Shown in pieces: positions 18,152 through 27,177 of a DNA stretch of 53,062 bases. Under the pieces are notes generated by a model, which searched no databases, was not told where the DNA came from, and was given only the letters and a program-made list of their open reading frames with translations. The number at the start of each line of letters is the position of its first letter. The first letter of the stretch is position 1. Source of the stretch: Aerococcaceae bacterium DSM 111176 (GTDB taxonomy: Bacteria > Bacillota > Bacilli > Lactobacillales > Aerococcaceae); the NCBI GenBank assembly GCA_015863215.1, contig JACBXN010000009.1:1-53062 (forward strand), given 5' to 3'. A program made the translations under genes and the position numbers.

Positions 18152-19144
18152 GTGATACATACGCCGTATAATGACTCACAGCTTAAAATATTTTCACTTG
18201 AATCCAATTTACCACTTGCTAAAAAGATTGCACAAGAAGTGGGTGTTGAATTAGGTTTGATTCAATTATCACAGTTTTCAGATGGTGAAATGACCGTTAA
18301 AATCGACGAGAGTATTCGTGGCGCAGATATTTATATTGTGCAACCGACGTCGGACCCTGTCAATGATCATTTAATGTCTTTAATGATAACCATTGATGCA
18401 TTTCGCCGTGCCAGTGCGAAAACAATTAGTTTAATTATCCCTTATTTCGGTTACGGTCGCCAAGACCGTCAAGCGGCGCCCCGTGAACCTTTATCAGCCA
18501 AATTAGTGGTCAATATGTTTGAAATGGTTGGCGCAGACCGTATGTTGACCCTCGATTTACACACGCCACAAATGCAAGGTTTCTTTAATGTCCCAGTAGA
18601 TGACTTACAGCGTGAACCTCTATTGTCGGAGTATTTTATCAAGCGTGGTATTTATGGTGACGATGTTGTTGTTGTGTCCCCTGACCATAGTGGGGTAAGT
18701 GAAGCGCGTCGTTTTGCGGATTATTTACATGCCTCAATCGCGATTATCGATAAGCGCTCTAAGAAATATAACCAACAAGAAGAGGTTAATTTAATTGGTG
18801 AAGTAGCTGGTAAAACAGCGATTATTATTGATGATATGATCGATACAGGAGCAACGGCTAAAACAGCAATCCTTGAATTACAACGTCAAGGTGCCAAAGA
18901 GATTTATTTAGCGGTGACACATGCATTGTTATCAGGATCAGCAGTGGATGATTTGAAATATATGGATATCCAGAAATTAGTGGTGACTGATTCAATTCAG
19001 ATGCCAGAACATAAACGCCAAGTGTTAGGCAATAAATTAGATATTGTATCGGTTGACCAACTCTTCGCGGAAGCGATTGTTCGTATTCATGAAAATCGTT
19101 CAGTGAGTCCTTTGTTTTCTGAACCCTTTCATCAACATGATTAG
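18152..19144 (+). CDS. prs2: Second PRPP synthase paralogue, altered catalytic loop
   Basis: A 330-residue class I PRPP-synthase homologue starting at GTG 18152 (AGAGGG site), aligning with the first copy without gaps through residue 240. The ATP loop GRQDRQAAPREP, catalytic-His motif LDLHTPQ and PRPP loop DDMIDTGAT are kept. The flexible catalytic loop reads K201-R202-S203 instead of K-R-R-P, and [10 protein letters not shown] has become PDHSGVSEAR. In B. subtilis the loop Lys197 and Arg199 are essential; the lost arginine corresponds to Arg199. Many Lactobacillales carry two prs genes. This one may be weakly active or a partner subunit (inference). Confidence 0.88.
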   Translation: MIHTPYNDSQLKIFSLESNLPLAKKIAQEVGVELGLIQLSQFSDGEMTVKIDESIRGADIYIVQPTSDPVNDHLMSLMITIDAFRRASAKTISLIIPYFGYGRQDRQAAPREPLSAKLVVNMFEMVGADRMLTLDLHTPQMQGFFNVPVDDLQREPLLSEYFIKRGIYGDDVVVVSPDHSGVSEARRFADYLHASIAIIDKRSKKYNQQEEVNLIGEVAGKTAIIIDDMIDTGATAKTAILELQRQGAKEIYLAVTHALLSGSAVDDLKYMDIQKLVVTDSIQMPEHKRQVLGNKLDIVSVDQLFAEAIVRIHENRSVSPLFSEPFHQHD

Positions 19145-19176
19145 TGCCGCATTTTTTCAAAATTGAAGTAATTAAC

Positions 19177-19205
19177 TTGACAATCTGAGAGAATGTCTAT
19201 ATGAT
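19177..19205 (+). promoter_or_regulatory. Promoter of metNIQ T-box transcript
   Basis: TTGACA at 19177, 17-bp spacer, TATGAT at 19200. AGAATGTCT at 19190-19198 is shared with the other Met T-box promoters. Confidence 0.8.
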
Positions 19206-19229
19206 GAGAACCATAAGAATTTAATTATA

Positions 19230-19501
19230 AACGCGTCGACATGGAAAGTAAATGCGAAGCACTTCCTTAGAGAGCTCACGTTTGGTGAAAGTGAGTGTAG
19301 TAATTCCATTGAAAATGGCCATCGAGCGGTCACTGTGAGCTTTTTTGGTAAATGGTGAACGGATACCTCCGTTATTTAGGTTGCAGTTTAGGAACGAGTA
19401 GATTCCTGTACTGTTAGAGGTCGTTTGAGCAATTAAACGGCGAACAAAGGTGGTAACACGAAGTAAACAGCTCTCGTCCTTTATTGGATGGGGGCTTTTT
19501 T
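19230..19501 (+). ncRNA. T-box riboswitch, methionine specifier (metNIQ leader)
   Basis: Stem I carries AGTA, AGAGAG and GGTG. The 3' specifier strand between CATT and CCAT is GAAAATGG, giving ATG at 19315-19317. T-box AAGGTGGTAACACG at 19447-19460 has a UGGU bulge (A73 tRNA). The terminator AGCTCTCGTCC / GGATGGGGGCT plus T-run is at 19469-19501. Confidence 0.93.
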
Positions 19502-19535
19502 GTATTTTATATTTTGATGCTGAGGGGAGTTTTAT

Positions 19536-20609
19536 ATGATTGATTTAAAGAATATTGACGTTATCTTTAACTCGGAAAACCGAGTAGTGACGGCAGTAAA
19601 AGACGTGAATATACACGTTGATAAAGGAGAAATTTACGGTATTGTAGGTTATAGTGGGGCTGGTAAATCTACCCTCGTTCGTACGATTAACTTACTACAA
19701 CGACCAACAAATGGTGAGGTCATTGTAAATGGCCAAGATATGATGGCTCTGAATGCATCTGAATTACGTGTTGCACGTAAAAAAATTGGAATGATTTTCC
19801 AGCATTTCAACTTAATGGAACAACGAACTATTTTCGAAAATGTCGCATTTCCATTGAAAGGTTCAGGTCTTTCTAAAGATGAAATTGCACGAAAGGTAGC
19901 TGAGTTATTAGACTTAGTAGGGCTTGAGAGTAAGACAGATAACTATCCTAGTCAATTATCAGGTGGTCAAAAGCAACGTGTTGCGATTGCACGTGCGTTA
20001 GCAAATGATCCAGATGTTTTATTATGTGACGAGGCAACAAGTGCCCTCGATCCTAAGACAACGACATCTATTTTAGATTTACTTGCTGAATTAAATGAAA
20101 AATTAGGTTTAACGATTGTTATTATCACGCATGAGATGTCAGTAGTGAAAGATTTATGTCATAAAGTGGCCGTTATGGAAAATGGGGAAGTATTAGAACA
20201 AGGAACGATTGTAGATATGTTCACAAACCCACAACGCTCATTAACGAAAGAATTCATCAATACAGCGACTCATTTTGACCAAGAGATTGCAACTGTATTA
20301 TCACACCCAACAACCGAACGATTAAATGAAGAAGGCGAAATTATTCGCTTGAGTTATGTCGGTGATGTGACGACAGAACCAATCATTTCACATATCGTTC
20401 GTGAATATGATGTGAACGTAAATATTATTTATGGTCATGTTGAAATCCTTCAAAATATTCCTGTTGGAAATATGCTTGTCTCGCTGACAGGTGAACAGGA
20501 AAATATTAATACCGTCATTGAACGCCTCAAGGGAAGAGAAATCAAAGTGGAATCACTTGATGAATTACTGAAGGAATATGTTTATGACAGAGTGAAGGAG
20601 AGTGTGTAA
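19536..20609 (+). CDS. metN: Methionine ABC transporter ATPase
   Basis: A 357-residue ATPase of the methionine uptake transporter. Walker A GYSGAGKST (~38-46), signature LSGGQKQR (~142) and Walker B VLLCDEATSALD are all present. Residues ~265-350 form the C-terminal NIL domain that binds methionine and allows trans-inhibition. First gene behind a Met T-box, with metI and metQ following within 20 bases each. Confidence 0.95.
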   Translation: MIDLKNIDVIFNSENRVVTAVKDVNIHVDKGEIYGIVGYSGAGKSTLVRTINLLQRPTNGEVIVNGQDMMALNASELRVARKKIGMIFQHFNLMEQRTIFENVAFPLKGSGLSKDEIARKVAELLDLVGLESKTDNYPSQLSGGQKQRVAIARALANDPDVLLCDEATSALDPKTTTSILDLLAELNEKLGLTIVIITHEMSVVKDLCHKVAVMENGEVLEQGTIVDMFTNPQRSLTKEFINTATHFDQEIATVLSHPTTERLNEEGEIIRLSYVGDVTTEPIISHIVREYDVNVNIIYGHVEILQNIPVGNMLVSLTGEQENINTVIERLKGREIKVESLDELLKEYVYDRVKESV

Positions 20610-20610
20610 T

Positions 20611-21315
20611 ATGTATTTATTACAAGCAGCTGAAGCAAGTAGTTTCGTTGAAAGATACTTGCCATATGCATGGGAATTACGCGATGAATTTTTAGAAGCG
20701 ACTTGGGAAACCATCTATATGATGTTGATTTCAATTGTCATCGGTGGATTTTTCGGATTAGTCTTAGGGATTATCATGACGGTAACGGGGCCTGGCGGCA
20801 TTTTAGAAAGTCGCCCAGTGTATAAAGTGCTAGACACTCTCGTTAACATCTTTAGATCAATTCCATTTATTATCTTATTGGCATTATTAATTAATGTGAC
20901 GCGAGCAATTGTAGGGACAACGATTGGGCCAACGGCTGCAACGGTACCGATTATTGCAAGCACGATTCCGTTCTTCGCTCGTCAGGTTGAAATCGCCTTA
21001 TTAGAGGTAGATCCTGGGGTTGTTGAAGCAGCTGAATCAATGGGGTCTTCGCCATTAGACATTATTTTCCGTGTCTATTTGCGTGAAGGATTACCCGCAC
21101 TATTACGTGTAAGTGCATCAACAGTTATTTCAGTGATTGGTTTAACTGCAATGGCTGGTTCTGTAGGTGGTGGAGGCCTTGGTACGATGGCAATTGCCCG
21201 TGGTTACCAACGTTCACGTATGGATGTAATTATTGTCGCAACGATCTTAACATTATTGATCGTGTTTATTAGTCAAGTGATTTTTAACTGGTTGATTCGT
21301 AAAACAGAGCATTAG
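20611..21315 (+). CDS. metI: Methionine ABC transporter permease
   Basis: A 234-residue permease with five hydrophobic segments and the EAA-type coupling loop VVEAAESMGSSPLDIIFRV (~145-163). I choose ATG 20611, eleven bases after AAGGAG; the in-frame GTG at 20602 overlaps metN and is too close to the site. It pairs with MetN and MetQ in the same transcript. Confidence 0.95.
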   Translation: MYLLQAAEASSFVERYLPYAWELRDEFLEATWETIYMMLISIVIGGFFGLVLGIIMTVTGPGGILESRPVYKVLDTLVNIFRSIPFIILLALLINVTRAIVGTTIGPTAATVPIIASTIPFFARQVEIALLEVDPGVVEAAESMGSSPLDIIFRVYLREGLPALLRVSASTVISVIGLTAMAGSVGGGGLGTMAIARGYQRSRMDVIIVATILTLLIVFISQVIFNWLIRKTEH

Positions 21316-21334
21316 GAAAAGGGAGAAATTTATC

Positions 21335-22270
21335 ATGAAAAAGTTATTAACAACATTTTTAGCAGGTAGTTTAGTATTATCAAATGCATTTACATTCACA
21401 GCAGCACAAGAAGAGCAATCATTTGAAGGTGAAGCAGTTTCAGTTGGTGTCGCTTCTGAATATGAAGAAGATACTTGGCAAGTAGTCGTTGATAAAGCAG
21501 CTGAAGAAGGAATCGAAGTTGAATTAGTATTATTTACAGACTATGTTCAACCAAACATTGCTTTAAATGATGGATCTGTAGACTTAAACGCATTCCAACA
21601 CGTGGCTTTCTTAGACGAATGGAACGAAGCAAATGATGGTGACTTAGTACCATTAGGATTTACTTATGTTGCACCTATTCGTGTTTATTCTGAACAATAT
21701 GCGTCATTAGATGAATTACAAGATGGTGATGTAGTTGCGATTCCAAATGATCCAACAAACGGTGGTCGTGCGTTATTAGCATTAGAATTAGCAGGGGTTA
21801 TCGAAGTAGATGACGCAGCTGGCGTCTTACCAACAGTGGATGATGTTACAGCAAATGACTTAAATCTTGAGTTTGAAGAATTAGAAGCGGCGCAATTACC
21901 AAATGCTTTACCAGACGTAGCGGTAGCAATTATTAATAATAACTTTGCTTTAGACGCTGGTCTATCAGTTGATGACGCAATCTTCTCAGATGGTGATGAT
22001 ATTGAATCATTAGCAGCTGACTACAAAAATGTCATCGCAACACGTGGTGCTGATGTAGATAACGCATTATACCAACGTATCGTTGAATTATACCAATCTG
22101 AAGAGGTAGCAGCTAAATTAGACGAAGTTTCTGAAGGTGCTGATTTACCAGCATGGTCAGATTCAGACACATATCCAATTGAAGTTGATGCAGAAGGTGC
22201 AGAAAACGAAAGCGACGATTCGGCTGAAGAAGAATCAACTGAAGAATCAGAAAGCGAAGACGCTGAATAA
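21335..22270 (+). CDS. metQ: MetQ-type substrate-binding protein, acidic C-terminal tail
   Basis: A 311-residue NlpA/MetQ family binding protein. DLNAFQHVAFLDEWN (~83-97) is the methionine-pocket signature and IPNDPTNGGRAL is typical. Two oddities: the signal peptide (1-25, ending FTAAQ-E) lacks the usual lipobox cysteine, and no Cys exists anywhere in the protein. Also, residues ~283-311 are a Glu/Ser/Asp-only tail absent from typical MetQ. How the protein stays at the cell surface is unclear. Last gene of metNIQ; terminator follows. Confidence 0.92.
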   Translation: MKKLLTTFLAGSLVLSNAFTFTAAQEEQSFEGEAVSVGVASEYEEDTWQVVVDKAAEEGIEVELVLFTDYVQPNIALNDGSVDLNAFQHVAFLDEWNEANDGDLVPLGFTYVAPIRVYSEQYASLDELQDGDVVAIPNDPTNGGRALLALELAGVIEVDDAAGVLPTVDDVTANDLNLEFEELEAAQLPNALPDVAVAIINNNFALDAGLSVDDAIFSDGDDIESLAADYKNVIATRGADVDNALYQRIVELYQSEEVAAKLDEVSEGADLPAWSDSDTYPIEVDAEGAENESDDSAEEESTEESESEDAE

Positions 22271-22297
22271 TTTGATTATTCACTCACTCCTCCACCC

Positions 22298-22329
22298 AAC
22301 TCTTCCGTATGTAATACGGGAGAGTTTTT
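22298..22329 (+). terminator. Rho-independent terminator of metNIQ
   Basis: AACTCTTCCGTAT / ATACGGGAGAGTT with a GTAA-type tight loop and five T. Confidence 0.88.
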
Positions 22330-22363
22330 GTTTTATTGTAATCTGTGAATCGATACACAAAAC

Positions 22364-22417
22364 ATTACATTAAATTTACGCTAAATTTACATAATCCTTA
22401 CATTCGATTGTTATACT
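22364..22417 (+). promoter_or_regulatory. PhoP-type (Pho box) promoter
   Basis: Four TTTACA-like boxes at an exact 11-bp period: ATTACA 22364, TTTACG 22375, TTTACA 22386, CTTACA 22397. Nine bases then separate the last box from a TATACT -10 at 22412. Gram-positive PhoP binds TTHACA repeats with five-base spacers. Its position in front of a secreted phosphatase fits phosphate-starvation control. Confidence 0.8.
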
Positions 22418-22462
22418 TTTCACTGAGTATGGTTTCTAAAGTTCAAAATTAGGAGGAAGAAT

Positions 22463-24442
22463 ATGTCGAAATTTTCAATGCCACGTCGTGTTACTTCGTT
22501 ATTTGCTTCTCTATTAATTGCTGGTCAATTATTAACACCAGTAACAGGTTTAGCTCAAGAGGTTGAGTTATTAGATGAAAAACCTGCAGTTGCTGAGGTT
22601 GCTGTTAATGATACACCAAACCGTTTAATTACTTCAATTAAAGGTGATCCTTCTACAGGGATGGCTTTTAACTGGTATACTACAAATCTTTTCGAAGATG
22701 CTAAAGTATTAGTATCAACTTCAGAAGATATGGCTGACGCTCAAGAATTTGCAGCTGAAGCAACTGAAGTAGTTAACGAATACGGTGAGCGTGACGAAAA
22801 TGGTTTCTTCATTTATGAAGATGTTGCTTACACTGAAGAAGGCGAATTAGACATTGATGATGAAGGTAACCCAGTAATTAATGGTTACTTTACAGACGAA
22901 AATGTTTCTGGACCAGAATGGACTTCAGGAGATGCAATTGGTCAATTACATTTACAAGAAGTAACTGAATATTCTTACAAGGCAGAAGCTTCTGAATTAG
23001 AGCCAAACACAACTTATTACTACCAAGTTGGATCTGAAGAAGGTGGATTATCAGACGTAGGTACTTTCACCACAGCTGGTGAAGCTGGAGAAAGCTTTAC
23101 ATTCATCCAATATACAGATACACAAAACGCTTATTGGAATGAGCATGTACGTAATGAAGCAGCATTTGGTGCGAACACGATTGAATTAGCGGTTGAAACT
23201 GTAGGTGAAGAGAACGTTGACTTCATCGTTCATACAGGTGACTTCGTTGAGACTGCTCAAGTTGAAGATGAGTGGGTAGACATTATTGAGCAAACAAAAG
23301 AAACGCATTTATCATTCCCATTTGCTTCAGCAGCTGGTAACCATGATGAGTACGGTATTGGAATGTATGGTACTTACGGCGACGCTGTAACTGAGAAATT
23401 CAACGAACACGTTAACGTTGATGCAGCAAATGATGCTATCTCAGGTGGATCATACTACTCATTCGACTACAATGGCGCTCACTTTGTTGTATTAAACTCT
23501 AATGACAACAAAGAAGAAGACGAGAATGGTGATTCTAAAGCATTTGGTGAAGAACAATTAGCATGGGCTCGTCAAGATATTGAAGAAGCTCGCGCAAATG
23601 GTGCTAACTGGGTTGTATTAGCTTACCACAAACCAATCTTCTCTAAATCATATCACTCATTACAAGATAGTGATGTTCAAGCAGTTCGTGACGAATTCAT
23701 GAGCTTAATCGACGAATTAGACGTTGACTTAGCTTTACAAGGTCATGACCACGTAGTTTCTGCAACTTACCCATTAAACTATGTACCAACTGAAGAAAAC
23801 TTCTCAAATGGTGTTGTAGCTGAAGCTGAAACAACAGACGTTGACGGTGTGGAATACTTCGTTAACCCTGAAGCAACAGTATTCGTTTTACCAAATACAG
23901 GTGGGACTAAAGCTTACGACGATGTTTACTCTCAAGGTTTAGAGCACTTACACGCAGTTCGTCCAAGGTTAGAATGGATGACTGAAGAAGATGTTGAATA
24001 CTATAACTCATTATTTGCTTATGGTAACCAACCTCAAGAATCTGAAGCATTTGCTGATTCACACTCTAACTGGAGAGATTCATCAGTACAAAACTTCGCA
24101 GTTTACGAAGTAAGCGAAACAGAAATCAATGTTAAAATTTACCAAATCGAAGGTGACGTTTTAGCAGATGAAGAACGTACAGTTACTTTAGTACACGAAT
24201 TCGGTTTATCTAAAGATGCAGCTGAAGGAACAGCAACTGACGAAGAAGAAGAAACAACTGAAGATGAAGCAGCTTCAGAAGAAACTGAATCAACAGAAGA
24301 GTCTTCAACAGAAGAGTCTGAAGAATCAGAAGAATCTTCAACTGAAGAATCAGAAACTTCAGAAGAATCTTCAACTGAGGAATCAGAAGCATCAGAAGAA
24401 TCTTCAACTGAGGAATCAGAAGAGTCAGAGTCAGCAGCATAA
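22463..24442 (+). CDS. Secreted purple-acid-phosphatase-like metallophosphoesterase
   Basis: A 659-residue exported enzyme. The Sec signal (1-31) ends GLAQ-E without a lipobox. Residues ~50-205 resemble the N-terminal Ig-like domain of purple acid phosphatases; ~210-440 is a calcineurin-type metallophosphoesterase with TDTQ (218-221), GD (259-260), GNHDE (292-296), H389 and GHDH (427-430). The last ~60 residues are a Glu/Ser/Thr repeat built on SSTEESE. There is no LPXTG or membrane anchor. It likely releases phosphate from organic esters outside the cell, and the Pho-box promoter directly upstream supports that. Exact substrate unknown. Confidence 0.9.
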   Translation: MSKFSMPRRVTSLFASLLIAGQLLTPVTGLAQEVELLDEKPAVAEVAVNDTPNRLITSIKGDPSTGMAFNWYTTNLFEDAKVLVSTSEDMADAQEFAAEATEVVNEYGERDENGFFIYEDVAYTEEGELDIDDEGNPVINGYFTDENVSGPEWTSGDAIGQLHLQEVTEYSYKAEASELEPNTTYYYQVGSEEGGLSDVGTFTTAGEAGESFTFIQYTDTQNAYWNEHVRNEAAFGANTIELAVETVGEENVDFIVHTGDFVETAQVEDEWVDIIEQTKETHLSFPFASAAGNHDEYGIGMYGTYGDAVTEKFNEHVNVDAANDAISGGSYYSFDYNGAHFVVLNSNDNKEEDENGDSKAFGEEQLAWARQDIEEARANGANWVVLAYHKPIFSKSYHSLQDSDVQAVRDEFMSLIDELDVDLALQGHDHVVSATYPLNYVPTEENFSNGVVAEAETTDVDGVEYFVNPEATVFVLPNTGGTKAYDDVYSQGLEHLHAVRPRLEWMTEEDVEYYNSLFAYGNQPQESEAFADSHSNWRDSSVQNFAVYEVSETEINVKIYQIEGDVLADEERTVTLVHEFGLSKDAAEGTATDEEEETTEDEAASEETESTEESSTEESEESEESSTEESETSEESSTEESEASEESSTEESEESESAA

Positions 24443-24480
24443 TTAATTATATCGGTCAGATATAAGCTGAATACTTTAAT

Positions 24481-24516
24481 AAAACGCGTCTTCTTAGTAA
24501 GGAGACGCGTTTTTTA
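24481..24516 (+). terminator. Rho-independent terminator
   Basis: AAAACGCGTCT / AGACGCGTTTT stem with a run of six T; ends the phosphatase gene. Confidence 0.88.
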
Positions 24517-24545
24517 TCTCAATGTTTTGTAGAAGGAGTTTTAAA

Positions 24546-25454
24546 GTGCGAAAATTTGTAAACAAAAAATTAATCGTTAGTTTATTTACAGTATTATCAA
24601 GTATCTCCCTTACAATAGGATTTGGAGAAGATCAAACACAAACGGTATGGGCGCAAGAAGATGTATCATCTATTGAATCAACTTTCGAAACTCAGATCGA
24701 TAGTGATAAAACGGTAAAATTAAGCCCCAACGAGCAAGTGAGCATTCTTATAAAATATATTAACCGTCTGATCTCGCAAGAAGAAGAAGTGACTTTAGAG
24801 TCATTAGACAATTCTCTACCAGAACCAACAGAAATTGATGAGCAAGAATCATTAACTTATTATCACTATACAATTGAAAATGTTGAAGAGATTGCGACTG
24901 TTCAATTAGCAGTGGAAAATTCAGACACAGAACAAGAGGTCAAAAATGCCTTAGCGGAAGTTGAATTTAGAACACTCGAAATGGTTCCGTTAAAGCAAGA
25001 TACTGTCGAAGAGTTACAAGAAAAGCTCGTAACGGATTATGCTAACGAAGAATATACAACCATTGACGCAGCCAGACAGATACTTGGTCCCACACCTTCT
25101 GTATCTTATTTAGGGAACTATGATATTTATCATTATCAAGATGAGGAAGATAATGAAGTAGCATTGATGCTCATTAATAATAAAGTGGTGGCTTTTAATG
25201 TAATTAACCAAGATAATACTTTAACAGAGCAACCATTTGAACAAACAAAACAACAGCTTGATCGTCTCAGTCATGAAGATGGGCTGAATCGTCAGGAAAT
25301 TGTGTCTATTATGGGGCAACCACATGCTGTTTATTATGATTCATCACAAGGTATTGTTACTTATGCTTGGTATTCAGATGTTGATCCAGATGTCTCTGCA
25401 GTAACTTATCAATTTGCTTATAATGGGATTGGTATTGGGCTGATGTATAATTAA
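24546..25454 (+). CDS. Secreted protein with tandem SmpA/OmlA-like (DUF4947-like) units
   Basis: A 302-residue exported protein starting at GTG 24546 behind AGAAGGAG; the in-frame ATG at 24522 lies before the site. The signal peptide (1-36) ends VWAQ-E, again with no lipobox. After a Glu-rich middle (40-165), two related units follow: TTIDAARQILGPTPSVSYLGNY (~170) and LNRQEIVSIMGQPHAVYYDS (~245). Each is a helix-turn-(G-P/Q-P) followed by beta-strands, as in SmpA/OmlA-like or DUF4947 domains of Gram-positive lipoproteins. Function unknown. It follows the phosphatase terminator by 30 bases, so read-through from the Pho promoter is possible. Confidence 0.75.
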   Translation: MRKFVNKKLIVSLFTVLSSISLTIGFGEDQTQTVWAQEDVSSIESTFETQIDSDKTVKLSPNEQVSILIKYINRLISQEEEVTLESLDNSLPEPTEIDEQESLTYYHYTIENVEEIATVQLAVENSDTEQEVKNALAEVEFRTLEMVPLKQDTVEELQEKLVTDYANEEYTTIDAARQILGPTPSVSYLGNYDIYHYQDEEDNEVALMLINNKVVAFNVINQDNTLTEQPFEQTKQQLDRLSHEDGLNRQEIVSIMGQPHAVYYDSSQGIVTYAWYSDVDPDVSAVTYQFAYNGIGIGLMYN

Positions 25455-25476
25455 TTAAATGGAGAACATTAAAATG

Positions 25477-25517
25477 AGTTCGGTAAGGAGATATCATTCT
25501 CTCTACCGAACTTTTTT
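25477..25517 (+). terminator. Rho-independent terminator
   Basis: AGTTCGGTA / TACCGAACT stem with inner GAGA/TCTC pairing and six T. Confidence 0.85.
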
Positions 25518-25526
25518 GATGAATAG

Positions 25527-25590
25527 AAACAGGGGCGGGTGCCATACTTTCCCCTAAGGGGTGGACGGAAGAATCCTCTCTTTATCGGTA
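25527..25590. other. G/C-rich intergenic island
   Basis: A locally GC-rich 60-base patch (AGGGGCGGGTGCCATACTTT...CCCCTAAGGGG) stands out in the AT-rich gap before pncB. CCCC-TAA-GGGG can fold. It resembles small dispersed extragenic elements of Bacilli in style; I cannot assign it. Confidence 0.3.
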
Positions 25591-25672
25591 GTGTTTTGGT
25601 CTACAGAAAGTCGCAATTGTGATACAATAATACTAATAAATACCAAGAGAATAATGGAGAGAAGGTAATCTC

Positions 25673-27160
25673 ATGTACAATTATCAAGATGATAGCTTAA
25701 TGCTACATACTGATTTATATCAAATTAATATGTTACAAGTTTACTATGAACAAGGAATTGCGGATCGTCAGTCGGTGTTTGAGGCATTCTTCCGGAACAA
25801 TCCATTTAAGAATGGTTATGCGGTTTTTGCTGGGTTGGAGCGATTTGTCAATTATTTAAAAGACTTGCATTTTAGTCAGGAAGATATTGAATATTTACGT
25901 TCCCTTAACACTTACTCTGAGGATTTCTTAACTTATTTACAAGAGTTGCGCTTTAATTTAACGGTTCGCTCAATGCGTGAAGGTGAGTTATGTTATGCAT
26001 CGGAGCCGTTGGTACAAGTGGAAGGGCCTTTAGGGCAATGTCAGCTAGTTGAAACGGCGTTATTAAATATCATCAACTATCAAACGCTAATCGCAACTAA
26101 AGCTGCGCGTATTCATTCAGTTGTTGGTGAAGGAGATTCAATTTCTGAATTTGGTGCACGTCGTGCTCAAGAAATGGACGCTGCTGTTTGGGGTACTCGT
26201 GCGGCTTATATTGGTGGATTCAATTCAACATCAAATGTCCGTGCAGGTAAATTATTTGGTATTCCAGTTTCAGGAACACATGCGCATTCACTCGTTCAAG
26301 CTTACCGTGATGAGTATCAAGCATTTAAAGCATATGCTGAAACACATGAAGATGTTGTCTTTTTAGTTGATACTTATGATACATTGCGTTCAGGTGTACC
26401 AACAGCCATTCAAGTCGCTAAAGAAATGGGCGATAAGATTAACTTTATCGGTGTCCGTATTGATTCAGGAGATATGGCCTATTTATCAAAACGTATCCGT
26501 GAACAATTGGATGAAGCTGGCTTTACTGATGCTCGCATTATCGCGTCGAATGACCTTGATGAACACACGATTTTAAACTTGAGAATGCAAGGCGCTAAAA
26601 TTAACGACTGGGGTATTGGAACGAAAATTATTACCGCTTATGATCAACCAGCCCTAGGAGCGGTTTATAAATTAGTATCGATTGAAGACGAAGAGGGTGT
26701 TATGCAGCCAACAATGAAGATTTCGTCTAATGCCGAGAAAATGACAACACCGGGTGTTAAGCAAGTGTGGCGTATAACCCGTAATAAAAATGGTAAAACT
26801 GAGGGCGACTATGTTGCATTCGACCATGAACGTCCAGATTTATTAGACGAATTGTTCATGTTCCACCCAGTTCATACTTACATCAATAAAACAGTGAAAG
26901 ACTTTACTGCACGTCCTGTCTTAATTGATATTTTCAAAGACGGAGAACTCGTTTATGACTTACCAAATATTCATGAAATTCGTGACTATGCGATGTCTAA
27001 TTACGATATGTTATGGGATGAGTACAAACGTGTTCTTAACCCACAAATTTACCCTGTCGACTTATCACAAGAATTATATGACGTTAAGATGGAGAGTATT
27101 ACTCAATTGCGTCAAGCAGTAGACGAAAAAGTACAAGAAATTGATAATGGCATCATTTAA
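25673..27160 (+). CDS. pncB: Nicotinate phosphoribosyltransferase
   Basis: A 495-residue enzyme converting nicotinate and PRPP (with ATP) to nicotinate mononucleotide in NAD salvage. LHTDLYQINMLQVY at the N terminus, EFGARRAQ (~162), STSNVRAGKLFGIPVSGTHAHS with the active-site His, and VDTYDT are family hallmarks. It uses PRPP, made by the prs genes 8 kb upstream. NadE follows after 17 bases, so the two form a salvage operon. Confidence 0.95.
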   Translation: MYNYQDDSLMLHTDLYQINMLQVYYEQGIADRQSVFEAFFRNNPFKNGYAVFAGLERFVNYLKDLHFSQEDIEYLRSLNTYSEDFLTYLQELRFNLTVRSMREGELCYASEPLVQVEGPLGQCQLVETALLNIINYQTLIATKAARIHSVVGEGDSISEFGARRAQEMDAAVWGTRAAYIGGFNSTSNVRAGKLFGIPVSGTHAHSLVQAYRDEYQAFKAYAETHEDVVFLVDTYDTLRSGVPTAIQVAKEMGDKINFIGVRIDSGDMAYLSKRIREQLDEAGFTDARIIASNDLDEHTILNLRMQGAKINDWGIGTKIITAYDQPALGAVYKLVSIEDEEGVMQPTMKISSNAEKMTTPGVKQVWRITRNKNGKTEGDYVAFDHERPDLLDELFMFHPVHTYINKTVKDFTARPVLIDIFKDGELVYDLPNIHEIRDYAMSNYDMLWDEYKRVLNPQIYPVDLSQELYDVKMESITQLRQAVDEKVQEIDNGII

Positions 27161-27177
27161 AAGGACGGTGACTGTTG

